Assembly (NCBI RefSeq): GCF_001579045.1
Contig: NZ_KQ970263.1
Coordinates: 121,853 to 168,431 of the forward strand
DNA length: 46,579 bases
Reading direction: 5' to 3'
From: Streptococcus mitis
GTDB taxonomy: Bacteria; Bacillota; Bacilli; Lactobacillales; Streptococcaceae
The translations under genes were made by a program, and so were the position numbers. The notes under the pieces were generated by a model, which was not told the DNA's origin, ran no database searches, and saw only the letters and a program-made list of their open reading frames with translations. Below, one piece after another: positions 25,760-34,575 of the stretch (its first letter is position 1; every line of letters starts with the position of its first letter).

Positions 25760-26805
25760 TATTTAAACTGTTCTGAGAAGCGGACATCTCCTTGGTAGAA
25801 TCCACGGATATCGTTGATTCCGTAACGGAGCATAGCTACACGTTCTTGTCCAAGACCAAAGGCAAATCCAGAGTAAACAGTCGCATCGATACCACTCATT
25901 TCAAGGACACGTGGGTGAACCATACCGGCACCCATAATTTCGATCCAACCTGTTTTCTTACAGACATTACATCCCGCTCTACAACATTTGAAGCAAGAAA
26001 CGTCCACTTCAACCGATGGCTCTGTGAATGGGAAGTAAGAGGGACGCAGACGGATTTGACGCTCTTCACCGAACATTTTTTGAACAATCAACTGAAGGGT
26101 TCCTTGAAGGTCAGCCATAGAGATATTTTTCCCAACAACCAAGCCTTCGATTTGGTGGAACTGGTGACTGTGGGTTGCATCGTCCGTATCACGACGGAAG
26201 ACACGCCCTGGTGAGATCATTTTCAAAGGACCTTTAGAGAAATCATGGGCATCCATGGCACGCGCCTGAACTGGAGATGTATGAGTACGGAGCAAGATCT
26301 CTTCTGTGATATAGAATGTGTCCTGCATATCACGAGCCGGATGATCTTTGGGAAGGTTCATACGCTCAAAGTTATAGTAGTCTTGCTCTACTTCAAAACC
26401 ATCCACGACTTGGTAACCCATCCCAATGAAAATATCTTCGATTTCTTCACTGGTTTGTGTGAGGACATGACGGTGACCCGTCGCAACTGGACGACCTGGA
26501 AGTGTCACATCGATGCTCTCGCTAGCAAGTTGAGCTGCAACTTTCTTTTCTTCCAAGAGTTTAGCTGTTTCTTCAAAAGCAGCTGTCAAGACATCACGAG
26601 CTTCATTGACGTGTTTCCCAATGATTGGACGCATCTCAGCAGAAACATCTTTCATCCCTTTGAGGATTTCAGTGAGCGAACCCTTTTTACCAAGGACAGA
26701 GACACGCAAATCTTGCATCTCTTTTTCATTTTCAGCAGTAATCTGCTTCAAGCTAGCCAGCGTTTCTTCACGAAGCGCTTTTAATTGTTCTTCAATAGTT
26801 GACAT
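25759..26805 (-). CDS. pheS: phenylalanyl-tRNA synthetase alpha subunit
   Basis: 348 residues: an N-terminal coiled coil (about 1-85) that contacts the tRNA, then the class II catalytic core with motif 2 ([26 protein letters not shown]) and motif 3 ([14 protein letters not shown]). A cysteine-rich insert [16 protein letters not shown] is present. Open frame upstream overlaps the T-box leader; GGAGGAATT before the ATG at 26805 sets the start. First gene of the pheS-GNAT-pheT unit. Confidence 0.98.
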   Translation of the reverse strand: MSTIEEQLKALREETLASLKQITAENEKEMQDLRVSVLGKKGSLTEILKGMKDVSAEMRPIIGKHVNEARDVLTAAFEETAKLLEEKKVAAQLASESIDVTLPGRPVATGHRHVLTQTSEEIEDIFIGMGYQVVDGFEVEQDYYNFERMNLPKDHPARDMQDTFYITEEILLRTHTSPVQARAMDAHDFSKGPLKMISPGRVFRRDTDDATHSHQFHQIEGLVVGKNISMADLQGTLQLIVQKMFGEERQIRLRPSYFPFTEPSVEVDVSCFKCCRAGCNVCKKTGWIEIMGAGMVHPRVLEMSGIDATVYSGFAFGLGQERVAMLRYGINDIRGFYQGDVRFSEQFK

Positions 26806-26839
26806 AATTCCTCCATCAGTCTCTCGTAGATAAAAAGAA

Positions 26840-27040
26840 AACCACATGCCAAAAACTCCACTCGGAGCGTTGACACGCGGTACCATCCGTTTTCATCTGA
26901 CGAGTCAGACCTTCATTTCTAAATCCATGCGCAAGTGAATTCACCCAGCTTTCATATAGAGAGCTTGCAGTCACGGCTCTCCTCCCTGATATACTTCTCT
27001 TGGGCTACTAGTCTTGCAGATTTCTATTCAATTACTACAT
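26840..27040 (-). promoter_or_regulatory. T-box leader of pheS (phenylalanine)
   Basis: About 200-nt leader on the minus strand. The conserved T-box motif appears as GGTACCGCG (26876-26884), followed by a small hairpin and TTTTT (about 26850-26870) acting as terminator. Upstream stem-loops include GTGAATTCAC, in which TTC is the probable Phe specifier codon. Uncharged tRNA-Phe is expected to stabilise the antiterminator and raise pheS-pheT expression. Confidence 0.85.
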
Positions 27041-27075
27041 AGTTTATCAGATTTTTAGTTAAAAAACAAGTTAGA

Positions 27076-27555
27076 TTAGACTAATTTCAATATAAAACTC
27101 ATTCCTTTTTCTGTTGCTCCATTTTCCACAAATCCAAGCGACTTGAAACACCTCCTAGAAGCATGATTGTAGGTGTAGATTTCCTTGACTCTCAATTCTT
27201 TCCATCCTTTTACTCGAGCCAATTCAATCAAAGCGCTTAGAATCTTTTTCCCAAGTCCTCGATGTTGGTAAGCGGAATTCCCAATCACAATAGGGAGATT
27301 ATCCTGAGATAGTGTGACATCCCCAATTGGAAACCATTCTCCCTTCTCCTTGACTTCAATCCAAAAAAGTTCACCATGCTGATCCAAATGGGAATACATA
27401 GCTTCCAAAGTTTCTTGACTATAAGGTCTCTTCACACCATCTACGAGGTGAACCAAGTTCACATCCTGATACCAAGCAAAAGCTTCTTCACAATGATTGA
27501 CCTTATAATAAGGAACAAGACGCAGTGCATTATCTATTTGTAGGGCCTGTTTCAT
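27076..27555 (-). CDS. GNAT acetyltransferase
   Basis: 159 residues; acetyl-CoA binding loop AYQHRGLGKKILSALI and the C-terminal NHASRRCFKSLGF segment place it in the GNAT superfamily (RimJ/RimL-like). AAAAGGAAAGCAG precedes the ATG. Its start lies 26 bases inside the end of the ParB-like gene, so they are translationally linked. Substrate not known. Confidence 0.87.
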   Translation of the reverse strand: MKQALQIDNALRLVPYYKVNHCEEAFAWYQDVNLVHLVDGVKRPYSQETLEAMYSHLDQHGELFWIEVKEKGEWFPIGDVTLSQDNLPIVIGNSAYQHRGLGKKILSALIELARVKGWKELRVKEIYTYNHASRRCFKSLGFVENGATEKGMSFILKLV

Positions 27556-27949
27556 CTGCTTTCCTTTTCAACAAAAGAGTTGCTGCTTGATTAAAACCAT
27601 CACACCAGTTATACCATTTTGCTTCATACTCATCTTGAGGTAAGATATGATTTTTTAAATCCAGAACAGAGTAAATCTTTCTTTTCTCACAAGCTTGCGC
27701 ATAGAGATGATATAGTTCATCACCGCCGTCTCTATCAAACTCAGCAGAAATCGTCTCCCGACCTGCCAATAAAGTCTGATAAGCCCTGTGATGCCCATCT
27801 GTAATCAGCAAGTAATCTCCAAAGGCAAGAATACTGATTGGATCGACTTGGATTGTTTCTGCCGACTGGTAAAGCATCTGAATATCTTGCAACTTCTTTT
27901 CTGATAAGTATAGTTGAGTCGGATGAAAATCTGCTATATTGACTTTCAT
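27530..27949 (-). CDS. small ParB/sulfiredoxin-like domain protein
   Basis: 139 residues. The N-terminal half has the ParB-N/sulfiredoxin-like pattern: VDPISILAFGDYLLITDGHHRAYQTLLAG, where the DGHHRA box is the nucleotide-binding or catalytic signature. There is no helix-turn-helix, so it is not a partition protein. It overlaps the downstream acetyltransferase by 26 bases. Function unknown; in free-standing proteins this fold can hydrolyse nucleotides or modify small molecules. Confidence 0.75.
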   Translation of the reverse strand: MKVNIADFHPTQLYLSEKKLQDIQMLYQSAETIQVDPISILAFGDYLLITDGHHRAYQTLLAGRETISAEFDRDGGDELYHLYAQACEKRKIYSVLDLKNHILPQDEYEAKWYNWCDGFNQAATLLLKRKADETGPTNR

Positions 27950-27976
27950 TTCTTTCTCCTCAAGGGAATTTGATAC

Positions 27977-28627
27977 TCACTTCTGCTTGCCTTTAAATCG
28001 CCATTGGAAGCGGAGCTTGTCATAGAAGGGAAACTCGATAAACAGGACTCCCAAGCCCACACAGAGACTGGCAAGGACATCTGATGGATAATGAACTCCC
28101 AGATAGACTCTTGATACCAGCACACTAACTAGGTAGAGAGCAAGGACGATTTGCACGATTTTTCTCCAGACTGAATCTTTCATCCGTTGACTGAGAATGA
28201 TAATCAGAGAGCCGACCATCAAGGTTACAGCCAGAGAATGGCCGCTTGGGAAAGAAAATCCCTTCTCCTCAACCAAGTGTAAGATATCTGGTCGTGGGCG
28301 CTGGTAGATATTTTTAAAGGTCACGATTAAAAGACCTGCCAAAGCCAGATTTCCCAGCATGAAGAAACTTTCTATCTTCCATCGCTTACGATAAAAGACA
28401 AAAGCTGTAATAACAACCCAAGTGATAATCACTGGGATATCAATCAGGCGTGTGATGGCTCGGAAAAGAATAGTCAAATAATCTGGTAAGTCTCCTCGAA
28501 CGGCCGTCTGAATCGGTTGGTCAAAATTTACCAACGTTTCAGGGTAAAATTTGACCATGTAGCCAAGAATAACGAAAAGTAAAAGGGCAAAACTGCCCTT
28601 CATTAAAAATGTTTGTTTATCTCTCAT
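27977..28627 (-). CDS. PAP2-family membrane phosphatase
   Basis: 216 residues with about six membrane helices. The three PAP2 motifs are intact: KNIYQRPRPD, FPSGH and SRVYLGVHYPSD. Likely substrates are lipid phosphates such as undecaprenyl pyrophosphate or phosphatidylglycerol phosphate. It overlaps the ribU stop by 11 bases and so is probably co-transcribed from the FMN riboswitch; the functional link to riboflavin is not obvious. Confidence 0.9.
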   Translation of the reverse strand: MRDKQTFLMKGSFALLLFVILGYMVKFYPETLVNFDQPIQTAVRGDLPDYLTILFRAITRLIDIPVIITWVVITAFVFYRKRWKIESFFMLGNLALAGLLIVTFKNIYQRPRPDILHLVEEKGFSFPSGHSLAVTLMVGSLIIILSQRMKDSVWRKIVQIVLALYLVSVLVSRVYLGVHYPSDVLASLCVGLGVLFIEFPFYDKLRFQWRFKGKQK

Positions 28628-29180
28628 AATGTTTTAAAGTTGGTTTCAAGAGAACATACAACAACCAGAATGAAACGGAAAAGATTACACCCTCAATCAA
28701 GTTAAAAGGCAACACCATAGTCATTAGGTAGTTGGAAAGTCCCAAAATTTTTCCAATATCAAAGTTAGCAAACTTAGCGTACAAAGGAACAGCATAAACA
28801 TAGTTGAGAACCAACATTGCCACGGTTAAACCAATAGTCCCAGCTAGAGAGCCTAGTAGGAAACGAAGGGTTGTCCGTTCCTTTTTCCAAATCAAAGCAA
28901 ATACGATGACAAAAACTCCCAAAGCTACGATATTCATCGGCAAACCAATGTAGGTATTCACTCCCTGACTATTAAGAAGCAGTTTCAAGAGTGATCGAAG
29001 CAAGAGAACTCCTAGAGCAGCAGGCAAATCCATGACCACCAAGCCCACAAGGACTGGCAAGATACTAAATTCGATCTTGAGGAAGGATGCCGCTGGCAAG
29101 AGCGGAAAGTCAAAGTACATCAGCACAAATGAGATGGCTGATAGAATTGCAATGGTCGAAAGTCGACGTGTGTTTGTCAT
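28617..29180 (-). CDS. ribU: ECF riboflavin transporter S component
   Basis: 187 residues, six membrane helices, RibU family. The early LKIEFSILPVLVG segment is typical for ECF S components that dock to the shared EcfT. GGAGG eight bases before the ATG at 29180 sets the start. The upstream FMN riboswitch confirms the substrate class. Group II S component: the energising A and T genes for it are expected elsewhere, as the ECF module at 30312-33523 has its own S component. Confidence 0.93.
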   Translation of the reverse strand: MTNTRRLSTIAILSAISFVLMYFDFPLLPAASFLKIEFSILPVLVGLVVMDLPAALGVLLLRSLLKLLLNSQGVNTYIGLPMNIVALGVFVIVFALIWKKERTTLRFLLGSLAGTIGLTVAMLVLNYVYAVPLYAKFANFDIGKILGLSNYLMTMVLPFNLIEGVIFSVSFWLLYVLLKPTLKHYER

Positions 29181-29344
29181 AACAGGTTCCTCCAATTTTC
29201 TATAAAATCAGAAGAAGTTAGAAAGGATTCCTCTATCTATTCTCACTTTTTATATCCCAAAAGTTCCTTCTCACTCTATTAAGGAAATTCAAGCAAGCGG
29301 TTACAGTTTAGCTATAAATCTATCAGAACAGACAAAGCTATTCT

Positions 29345-29562
29345 TTCGTCTTCTCCCATCCAGACTATACTGTCGGTTGTGGAATCTCACCACATCAGCT
29401 TACGCTCGCGGACTTATTTGGCTAAGATATTTTAGATTTATCTAGGCGTCGCAGTCGAAGATAATACTTAAAGTATATCGAGACAAGACAACGACGAGAA
29501 AGCTAAAATAGATAGTCAAATTTACCGCCGGTCGGGAATTACACCCAGCCCTGAAGACTCTT
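29345..29562 (-). promoter_or_regulatory. FMN riboswitch (RFN element) of ribU
   Basis: On the minus strand the aptamer begins with AGTCTTC and GGGTGTAATTCCCGACCGGCGGT (29523-29560, in two conserved blocks) and ends with AGTCCGCGAGCG, GGTGAGATTCCACAACCGACAGT and GAAGAC (29348-29420). P1 pairs AGTCTTC with GAAGAC. The variable arm between the blocks is about 100 nt, longer than usual, and folds through TATTTTAG/CTAAAATA. FMN binding should switch ribU off. Confidence 0.93.
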
Positions 29563-29571
29563 TTATCATAA

Positions 29572-29597
29572 CAAAAAACGCTTGCAAGCGCAAGCAT
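29572..29597 (-). terminator. trmL terminator
   Basis: ACGCTTGC / GCAAGCAT stem around AAGC, followed by TTTTTT on the minus strand. Confidence 0.85.
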
Positions 29598-29615
29598 TTT
29601 GTTCATTTTCATTTT

Positions 29616-30119
29616 TTATTTCAATTTATCCACTTCATAGGTATGAACAAGCTCAAGACCTACAAAGTTCTGCTGGCGAAGAGCCTCATAGACAATCATA
29701 CAGACGGTATTAGACACATTGAGACTGCGGACATGTTCATCATTCATAGGAATGCGGAGAGCTTTCTCAGGATGTTCTCGCATAAAGTCCTCAGGCAAGC
29801 CCTTGTCTTCACGTCCAAAGAGAAAATAATAGTCCTCATTAGTCGATAAATCCACCTCAGAATAGACTTTTTCCGCGAATTTCGAAATCAGATAGAGTTT
29901 TCCCTTCATCTGAGACATGAAATCCTTCAAACTCTCGTAAAAATAAATCTCTAGCTTATCCCAATAATCCAATCCAGCTCGCTTCATCTTGCGGTCGTCA
30001 ATAGGAAAGCCCATTGGCTTGATGATATGGAGGGGAGAATTGGTCGCAGCGCAAGTACGCGCGATATTGCCTGTATTTTGTGGAATTTGTGGTTCAAATA
30101 ATACAATGTGATTTGTCAT
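29616..30119 (-). CDS. trmL: tRNA (cytidine/uridine-34-2'-O)-methyltransferase
   Basis: SPOUT-fold methyltransferase of 167 residues that 2'-O-methylates the wobble base of leucine tRNAs using SAM. Motifs: [18 protein letters not shown] near the start, [12 protein letters not shown] and [18 protein letters not shown], which form the SAM knot. AAAGGAAG lies seven bases before the ATG at 30119; a longer frame upstream overlaps the leader hairpin and is rejected. It is transcribed alone from a strong promoter with a terminator-like hairpin in its leader. Confidence 0.94.
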   Translation of the reverse strand: MTNHIVLFEPQIPQNTGNIARTCAATNSPLHIIKPMGFPIDDRKMKRAGLDYWDKLEIYFYESLKDFMSQMKGKLYLISKFAEKVYSEVDLSTNEDYYFLFGREDKGLPEDFMREHPEKALRIPMNDEHVRSLNVSNTVCMIVYEALRQQNFVGLELVHTYEVDKLK

Positions 30120-30142
30120 GACTTGCTTCCTTTCACCATTGC

Positions 30143-30278
30143 AAAAAAATAGCCACACTGCCCGGAGTCAAGCTCAGCAAACAGCGTGGTTAAGGCATCG
30201 TTAACTTACCTCACAACAGGTTTGAAGTAAATCAGCGAAACTACTTTCTTAGTATAACACTTTCAGAATCATTGTCAA
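30143..30278 (-). promoter_or_regulatory. trmL promoter and attenuator-like leader
   Basis: Minus strand promoter TTGACA (30273-30278), 16-bp spacer, TATACT (30251-30256). The leader of about 125 nt contains small hairpins (AAGTA/TACTT, ACCT/AGGT, GTTAA/TTAAC) and then a strong terminator-like stem, CCACGCTG pairing with CAGTGTGG (30153-30160 with 30182-30189), followed by seven T (30143-30149), only about 25 bases before the ATG. I match it to no known riboswitch class. It could partly serve as the terminator of the upstream ECF operon. Confidence 0.6.
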
Positions 30279-30311
30279 TAGAAACGACTTGATTTTTTCA
30301 ATTTTTTCAAG

Positions 30312-31142
30312 CTATTTCCAAGGGTTGTAAAATCGTCCCTGATTCTGCAAGATAAGTAGTAAACTAGCTACTAAAAACAAGGCTGCCAAGAGCAAGGTAA
30401 TATAATCTCCTTTTTTCAAGGCCTGATAACTATACCAAGTACGTTTTTTCTCTTTCCCAAAGCGTCGAAGCTCCATGGCAGTCGCGATGGTATCAATACG
30501 TTCTAACGAGCTAAAAATCAAGGGAGTAATAATGCGCAGATTGCCTTTGATTCGTTGCATAAGAGAAGCTTTCTTGGATAATTCCATCCCACGCGCCTCC
30601 TGAGACATCTTGATGGTAAAGAATTCTTCCTGCAAATCTGGAATATAGCGCAAGGTCAGGCTGACTGAATAGGCAATCTTGTAAGGCACACCGATTTGAT
30701 TTAAACTGGAAGCAAACTGACTAGGGTGGGTTGTCATCAAAAAGATAATAGCCAGAGGAATCGTGCAAAGGTACTTAATGGCCAGATTTAGCAGATAAAA
30801 GAGCTCCTGGCTGGTTAGAGTGTAGACACCGATTCCCTGCCAAATCACACTTCTCTCTCCATAAAGTCCAACCCCATACTCGGGAGAAAAGAGATAGACC
30901 ATCAAAACGTTTAAAACGGCAAATACCGTCGCAAAAACGGCTACAAAGGAGACATCTTTAAAGCGGATTTCTGATAAATAGAGGAGAAAGACTGAAAAGA
31001 TGGCAATCAGCAAGAGCAGTCTGGTATCATAGCTAATCATAGCCGCCAATGACACGAGGATGAAAAAGAGGAGTTTCCCAGCTCCTGACAAGCGATGAAT
31101 CACAGTATCTCTATGCTGGTAACCAATTAATTTAGCTTGCAT
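30312..31142 (-). CDS. ECF transporter transmembrane (T) component
   Basis: 276-residue CbiQ/EcfT-family protein with about five membrane helices. The coupling-helix signatures with Ala-Arg-Gly are visible in [11 protein letters not shown] and [12 protein letters not shown]. It overlaps the end of the fused ATPase gene by 16 bases. This T component is likely dedicated to the UPF0397 S component upstream rather than the shared group II module. Confidence 0.9.
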   Translation of the reverse strand: MQAKLIGYQHRDTVIHRLSGAGKLLFFILVSLAAMISYDTRLLLLIAIFSVFLLYLSEIRFKDVSFVAVFATVFAVLNVLMVYLFSPEYGVGLYGERSVIWQGIGVYTLTSQELFYLLNLAIKYLCTIPLAIIFLMTTHPSQFASSLNQIGVPYKIAYSVSLTLRYIPDLQEEFFTIKMSQEARGMELSKKASLMQRIKGNLRIITPLIFSSLERIDTIATAMELRRFGKEKKRTWYSYQALKKGDYITLLLAALFLVASLLLILQNQGRFYNPWK

Positions 31143-32809
31143 CCTTCTCTCCTTTCTTTGTAAAATGCCGTTAAAACAAGTGGATCCACATCTAGTTTTT
31201 TAGCCAAGTTGAAGATTGAAGTTTCTTTTAGATTGGCTTTTACTAACAGCTCAGGATTGCTCAAGAGACTAGCTGGATCAGTATCAGCAATCAATTCTCC
31301 ATCAACCATGACAAGAGCACGATCAGAATAATCCAGCATCAATTGCATATCATGGGTAATCATGACAATGGTATGCCCTTTTTGATGCAACTCTTCGAGA
31401 AATTCCATAATCTCAGTATAATTCTTCTGGTCTTGACCTGCTGTCGGTTCATCTAAGAGGATAATTTCAGCTCCTAAAACCAAAATCGAGGCAATAGTGA
31501 CACGTTTTTTCTGACCAAATGACAGGGCAGAAATGGGCCAATTACGAAATTCATAGAGACCACAGATTTTCAAGGTTTCATAAACTCTCGTTTCAATTTC
31601 CTGCTCGCCCACACCTCGCAAACGAAGTCCCAGAGCCACCTCATCAAAAATCATGTTGGTCGAAATCATTTGATTGGGATTTTGCAGCACATAGCCTACT
31701 CGTTCCGCCCGTTCTGCTACCGAATCCCCTTTTATATCCTGCTCTTCCCAAAGATAGCGGCCTTCAGTCTGAATAAAGCTACTTAAGGCCTTGGCTAGGG
31801 TTGACTTCCCTGCTCCATTTTTTCCGACAATGGCAATCTTTTCACCCTTTTTAATATCCAGATGAAGGGATTTCAAAATCGGTCTATCATCATAAGAAAA
31901 AGACACATCCTCTAGTCTAAAGAGTGACTGCAACTCTGGGGCCTCTTTTGCCAGTTCCGTCCGCAACTGAACCTGGCCTTTTGAGATAGACAAGTTGTCC
32001 AAATTTGCTAATTGTTCTTCCTTAGCTAAATCCACACCTAATTGACGGAGAGTAGTTAGATAAAGGGGTTCCCGAATTCCATTTTGAGTCAATAAATCAG
32101 TCGCTAGTAACTGGTCAGGACTCCCATTAAAGAGGATACGACCATCGTTTATCAAGACAATCCGATCCACAGGGCGATGCAGAACATCTTCCAAACGGTG
32201 CTCAATAATAAGAGTCGTCGTTCCTTCTTCCTTATGAATCTGGTCAATCAATTCGATAATATCCTGACCTGACTTGGGATCCAGATTGGCGAGTGGCTCA
32301 TCAAACAAAAGAATCGGACTTTCATCAATCAAGACACCAGCCAGACTGACCCGCTGCTTTTGTCCACCTGACAAATCCTGGGGACGCTGAGCTAGTAAAT
32401 CAAGAAGGTCCAGCTTTTCAGCCCATTTATGAACACGATTTTTCATCTCTTCTAGACCTGTTACATCATTTTCCAGGGCAAAAGCCAAATCCTCTGCCAC
32501 GGATAAACCGATAAACTGCCCATCTGTATCCTGCAAAACTGTGCTGACTAGATGAGATTTATCATAGATGCTCATATCAAAGGCTGCTTGCCCCTTGATC
32601 AAAAATTCTCCAGATGTCTGACCCTTGTAAATATTGGGAATAATCCCATTCAAACACTGACCCAAGGTAGACTTACCTGACCCAGATGGCCCAACAATTA
32701 AGACTTTCTCTCCCTTGTAAATGGTCAAGTCCACTCCTTGCAAGGTCGGTTCTTGTTGCGTTTCATACTGGAAAGAGAAATCCTTCCACTCAATTATAGC
32801 TTCTTTCAT
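31127..32809 (-). CDS. ECF transporter fused double ATPase
   Basis: 560 residues carrying two complete ABC ATPase domains: domain 1 (about 5-245; [31 protein letters not shown]) and domain 2 (about 295-530; [29 protein letters not shown]). The fused-ATPase form is like YkoD. It powers the adjacent T and S components for vitamin or precursor uptake. GAGAGTAAG precedes the ATG. A terminator separates it from the S component gene by about 140 bases. Confidence 0.93.
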   Translation of the reverse strand: MKEAIIEWKDFSFQYETQQEPTLQGVDLTIYKGEKVLIVGPSGSGKSTLGQCLNGIIPNIYKGQTSGEFLIKGQAAFDMSIYDKSHLVSTVLQDTDGQFIGLSVAEDLAFALENDVTGLEEMKNRVHKWAEKLDLLDLLAQRPQDLSGGQKQRVSLAGVLIDESPILLFDEPLANLDPKSGQDIIELIDQIHKEEGTTTLIIEHRLEDVLHRPVDRIVLINDGRILFNGSPDQLLATDLLTQNGIREPLYLTTLRQLGVDLAKEEQLANLDNLSISKGQVQLRTELAKEAPELQSLFRLEDVSFSYDDRPILKSLHLDIKKGEKIAIVGKNGAGKSTLAKALSSFIQTEGRYLWEEQDIKGDSVAERAERVGYVLQNPNQMISTNMIFDEVALGLRLRGVGEQEIETRVYETLKICGLYEFRNWPISALSFGQKKRVTIASILVLGAEIILLDEPTAGQDQKNYTEIMEFLEELHQKGHTIVMITHDMQLMLDYSDRALVMVDGELIADTDPASLLSNPELLVKANLKETSIFNLAKKLDVDPLVLTAFYKERREGCKLN

Positions 32810-32944
32810 CTTACTCTCTTCATTCGCTTCTTAGACTTCTATTTTATCATAAATCTACCCCTTCTTGCAGTCTCTTCTCTTAAAATCTTAGTGCCAAAAA
32901 GATTCCTATCCTAACTTACTTGCCTAACTAATCTATAAACATCG

Positions 32945-32969
32945 AAAAAGACTGGTTGCCCAGCCTTTT
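32945..32969 (-). terminator. terminator after the ECF S component
   Basis: AAGACTGG / CCAGCCTT stem (one G-U pair) around TTGC, followed by TTTTTC on the minus strand. Confidence 0.75.
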
Positions 32970-32977
32970 CCTTTATG

Positions 32978-33523
32978 TTAATCCTTTTTCAAACTTCCTG
33001 AACGAGTCTGTGTACGTGAATAAGCTATCAAAAGAAGGGTACCTGCGATAGCTACAGTTACAGCGTTTGCAATACCTGCAACAATCCCTTGGGCAAATAC
33101 TTTTTCTGCCGCTTCTTGATAAATCACAACGTCTCCAAGTGGTGCCAAGACACCCCAAACCAGAGCATTTGCGACAATCTGAATGAGGTTAAAGAAAACA
33201 ATATCCTTCAATTCAAAAATACCCTGAGTTACTCGAATGTATTTTCTAAAGAGTCCGACGGCTAGACCAAAGAGACCACTAGCAATAATCCAAGTCCACC
33301 AAAGACCGTAGCCAGCAAGAGAGTCCTTCACTGCATGACCAATTAAACCAACAAGTAATCCCACTAGAGGGCCAAAAATGATAGACAAGAGGCTCTGTAC
33401 CGCATACTGAAGCTGGATGCTTGTATTTGGAACAGGTGTCGGAATGCTGATCATCCCGATAACAACAAAGAGCGCAGCTCCAACACCGATAGCAACAACT
33501 TGTTTAATTGATTGATTTTTCAT
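32978..33523 (-). CDS. ECF transporter S component, UPF0397 family
   Basis: 181 residues with five to six membrane helices. The conserved UPF0397 pattern is [20 protein letters not shown] near the start and [20 protein letters not shown] in the middle. GGAGAATATAG precedes the ATG. It lies 15 bases after the SAM-hydrolase gene and upstream of the ATPase/T pair, so the four genes look like one transport-and-metabolism cluster. The transported molecule is not established for this family. Confidence 0.88.
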   Translation of the reverse strand: MKNQSIKQVVAIGVGAALFVVIGMISIPTPVPNTSIQLQYAVQSLLSIIFGPLVGLLVGLIGHAVKDSLAGYGLWWTWIIASGLFGLAVGLFRKYIRVTQGIFELKDIVFFNLIQIVANALVWGVLAPLGDVVIYQEAAEKVFAQGIVAGIANAVTVAIAGTLLLIAYSRTQTRSGSLKKD

Positions 33524-33538
33524 CTATATTCTCCTATT

Positions 33539-34387
33539 TTATGATTCTATTTTATTTATTTCAATGGTCCAAGATGAACCGACACCCACATTATAGGCCT
33601 TGGCAAAGGAACCTTGGTTGATAGCCAGACCTAAACGATAGAGGGAATTGATGTAAAGGATGGGTTGCCCAATTCTCACATCTGCAAAAGATTTGCCATA
33701 AACAACCTGATTTTGATAGACCAGCATATCAGCGTGATAGATAGTCACTTCAAAACGGTCACCAAATTCTGGTTCCAGCTTGTAAAATTCTTCTCGCGTG
33801 ATAGAGGTCCAAAGCGAACCAAAACGCACATCCAGAATGTCAATAGCTCCCTTTACCAGATGATCTTCAATGATGGTCTCTACGACTGGAAGCTCTACAA
33901 TCTGATCCACACTGAGCTCTGGTCCCACTTCCTCAAACCTAATGTGACCGCTGGCCAGTTTAGCACCAGTATAGGCATAGACATCACGACCGTGGAAGGT
34001 ATAAGAATGCTCTGTGTTTTGACGCCTATTGGCCACCTCCGAAATCTCACGAATGGCTACAATGCCAACGTGTTTCTTGATAAAAGAAAGCGTCCCATTA
34101 TCTGGCGTGACAATGTATTGATTTTTTGCAGTCTTGGCAACCACACTCTTACGTTTCGAGCCGACACCTGGATCAACAACCGATACAAAAGTCGTTCCCT
34201 CAGGCCAGTAATCCACCGTCTGAAAGAGACGGTAACTCCCCTCAAAAATATTATAAGGCGTGATATCGTGCGTCAAGTGATGAATTTTTAAGGTTGGAGA
34301 TTCTTCTAAAGCCACTCCAATCATAGCCGATACCGCACCATCAACCAGACCAAAGTCTGATTGTAATACCAGTAAATTATTATTCAT
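33539..34387 (-). CDS. SAM hydroxide adenosyltransferase (DUF62)
   Basis: 282 residues of the SAM hydrolase/chlorinase/fluorinase fold. Features: LQSDFGLVDGAVSAMIG at the start (the SAM-binding Asp), FVSVVDPGVG, TPDNGTLSF and YTFHGRDVYAYTGAKLA. The DUF62 enzymes convert SAM plus water to adenosine and methionine. AAGGAGATAAA before the ATG at 34387 excludes the nine upstream codons. It leads the ECF cluster; adenosine or a nucleoside-related molecule may therefore connect to the transported substrate. Confidence 0.9.
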   Translation of the reverse strand: MNNNLLVLQSDFGLVDGAVSAMIGVALEESPTLKIHHLTHDITPYNIFEGSYRLFQTVDYWPEGTTFVSVVDPGVGSKRKSVVAKTAKNQYIVTPDNGTLSFIKKHVGIVAIREISEVANRRQNTEHSYTFHGRDVYAYTGAKLASGHIRFEEVGPELSVDQIVELPVVETIIEDHLVKGAIDILDVRFGSLWTSITREEFYKLEPEFGDRFEVTIYHADMLVYQNQVVYGKSFADVRIGQPILYINSLYRLGLAINQGSFAKAYNVGVGSSWTIEINKIES

Positions 34388-34479
34388 TTTATCTCCTTGT
34401 ATATCCTTTATCATACCATATTTCAGAGAAAGGTGCTAATAGCTATTTCAATTGATTAGGGTATAGTTTTACCTTATAG

Positions 34480-34555
34480 CAAATTTCCTACTAAAAGCTA
34501 TTGTTATTAGCTAGTAGGTGCATTTTTTCTTGAAAAAAGGTATGATAGTTACATC
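34480..34555 (+). promoter_or_regulatory. hairpin and -10 element before trkA
   Basis: CTACTaaaAGCTA pairs with TAGCTAGTAG (about 34491-34523) and is followed by TGCATTTTTTC, a terminator-like shape. TATGAT occurs immediately after (about 34542). The divergent region between the SAM hydrolase gene and trkA is 188 bases; I cannot say whether the hairpin is an attenuator or an insulating terminator. Confidence 0.35.
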
Positions 34556-34575
34556 ATGAAGAAGTAGGTTTTATT

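Noticed and set aside
30120-30250. trmL leader as a preQ1-II, SAM-III or THF riboswitch
   Set aside because: A few short matches (for example GATGCCTT) are seen, but the full conserved cores of these classes are missing.
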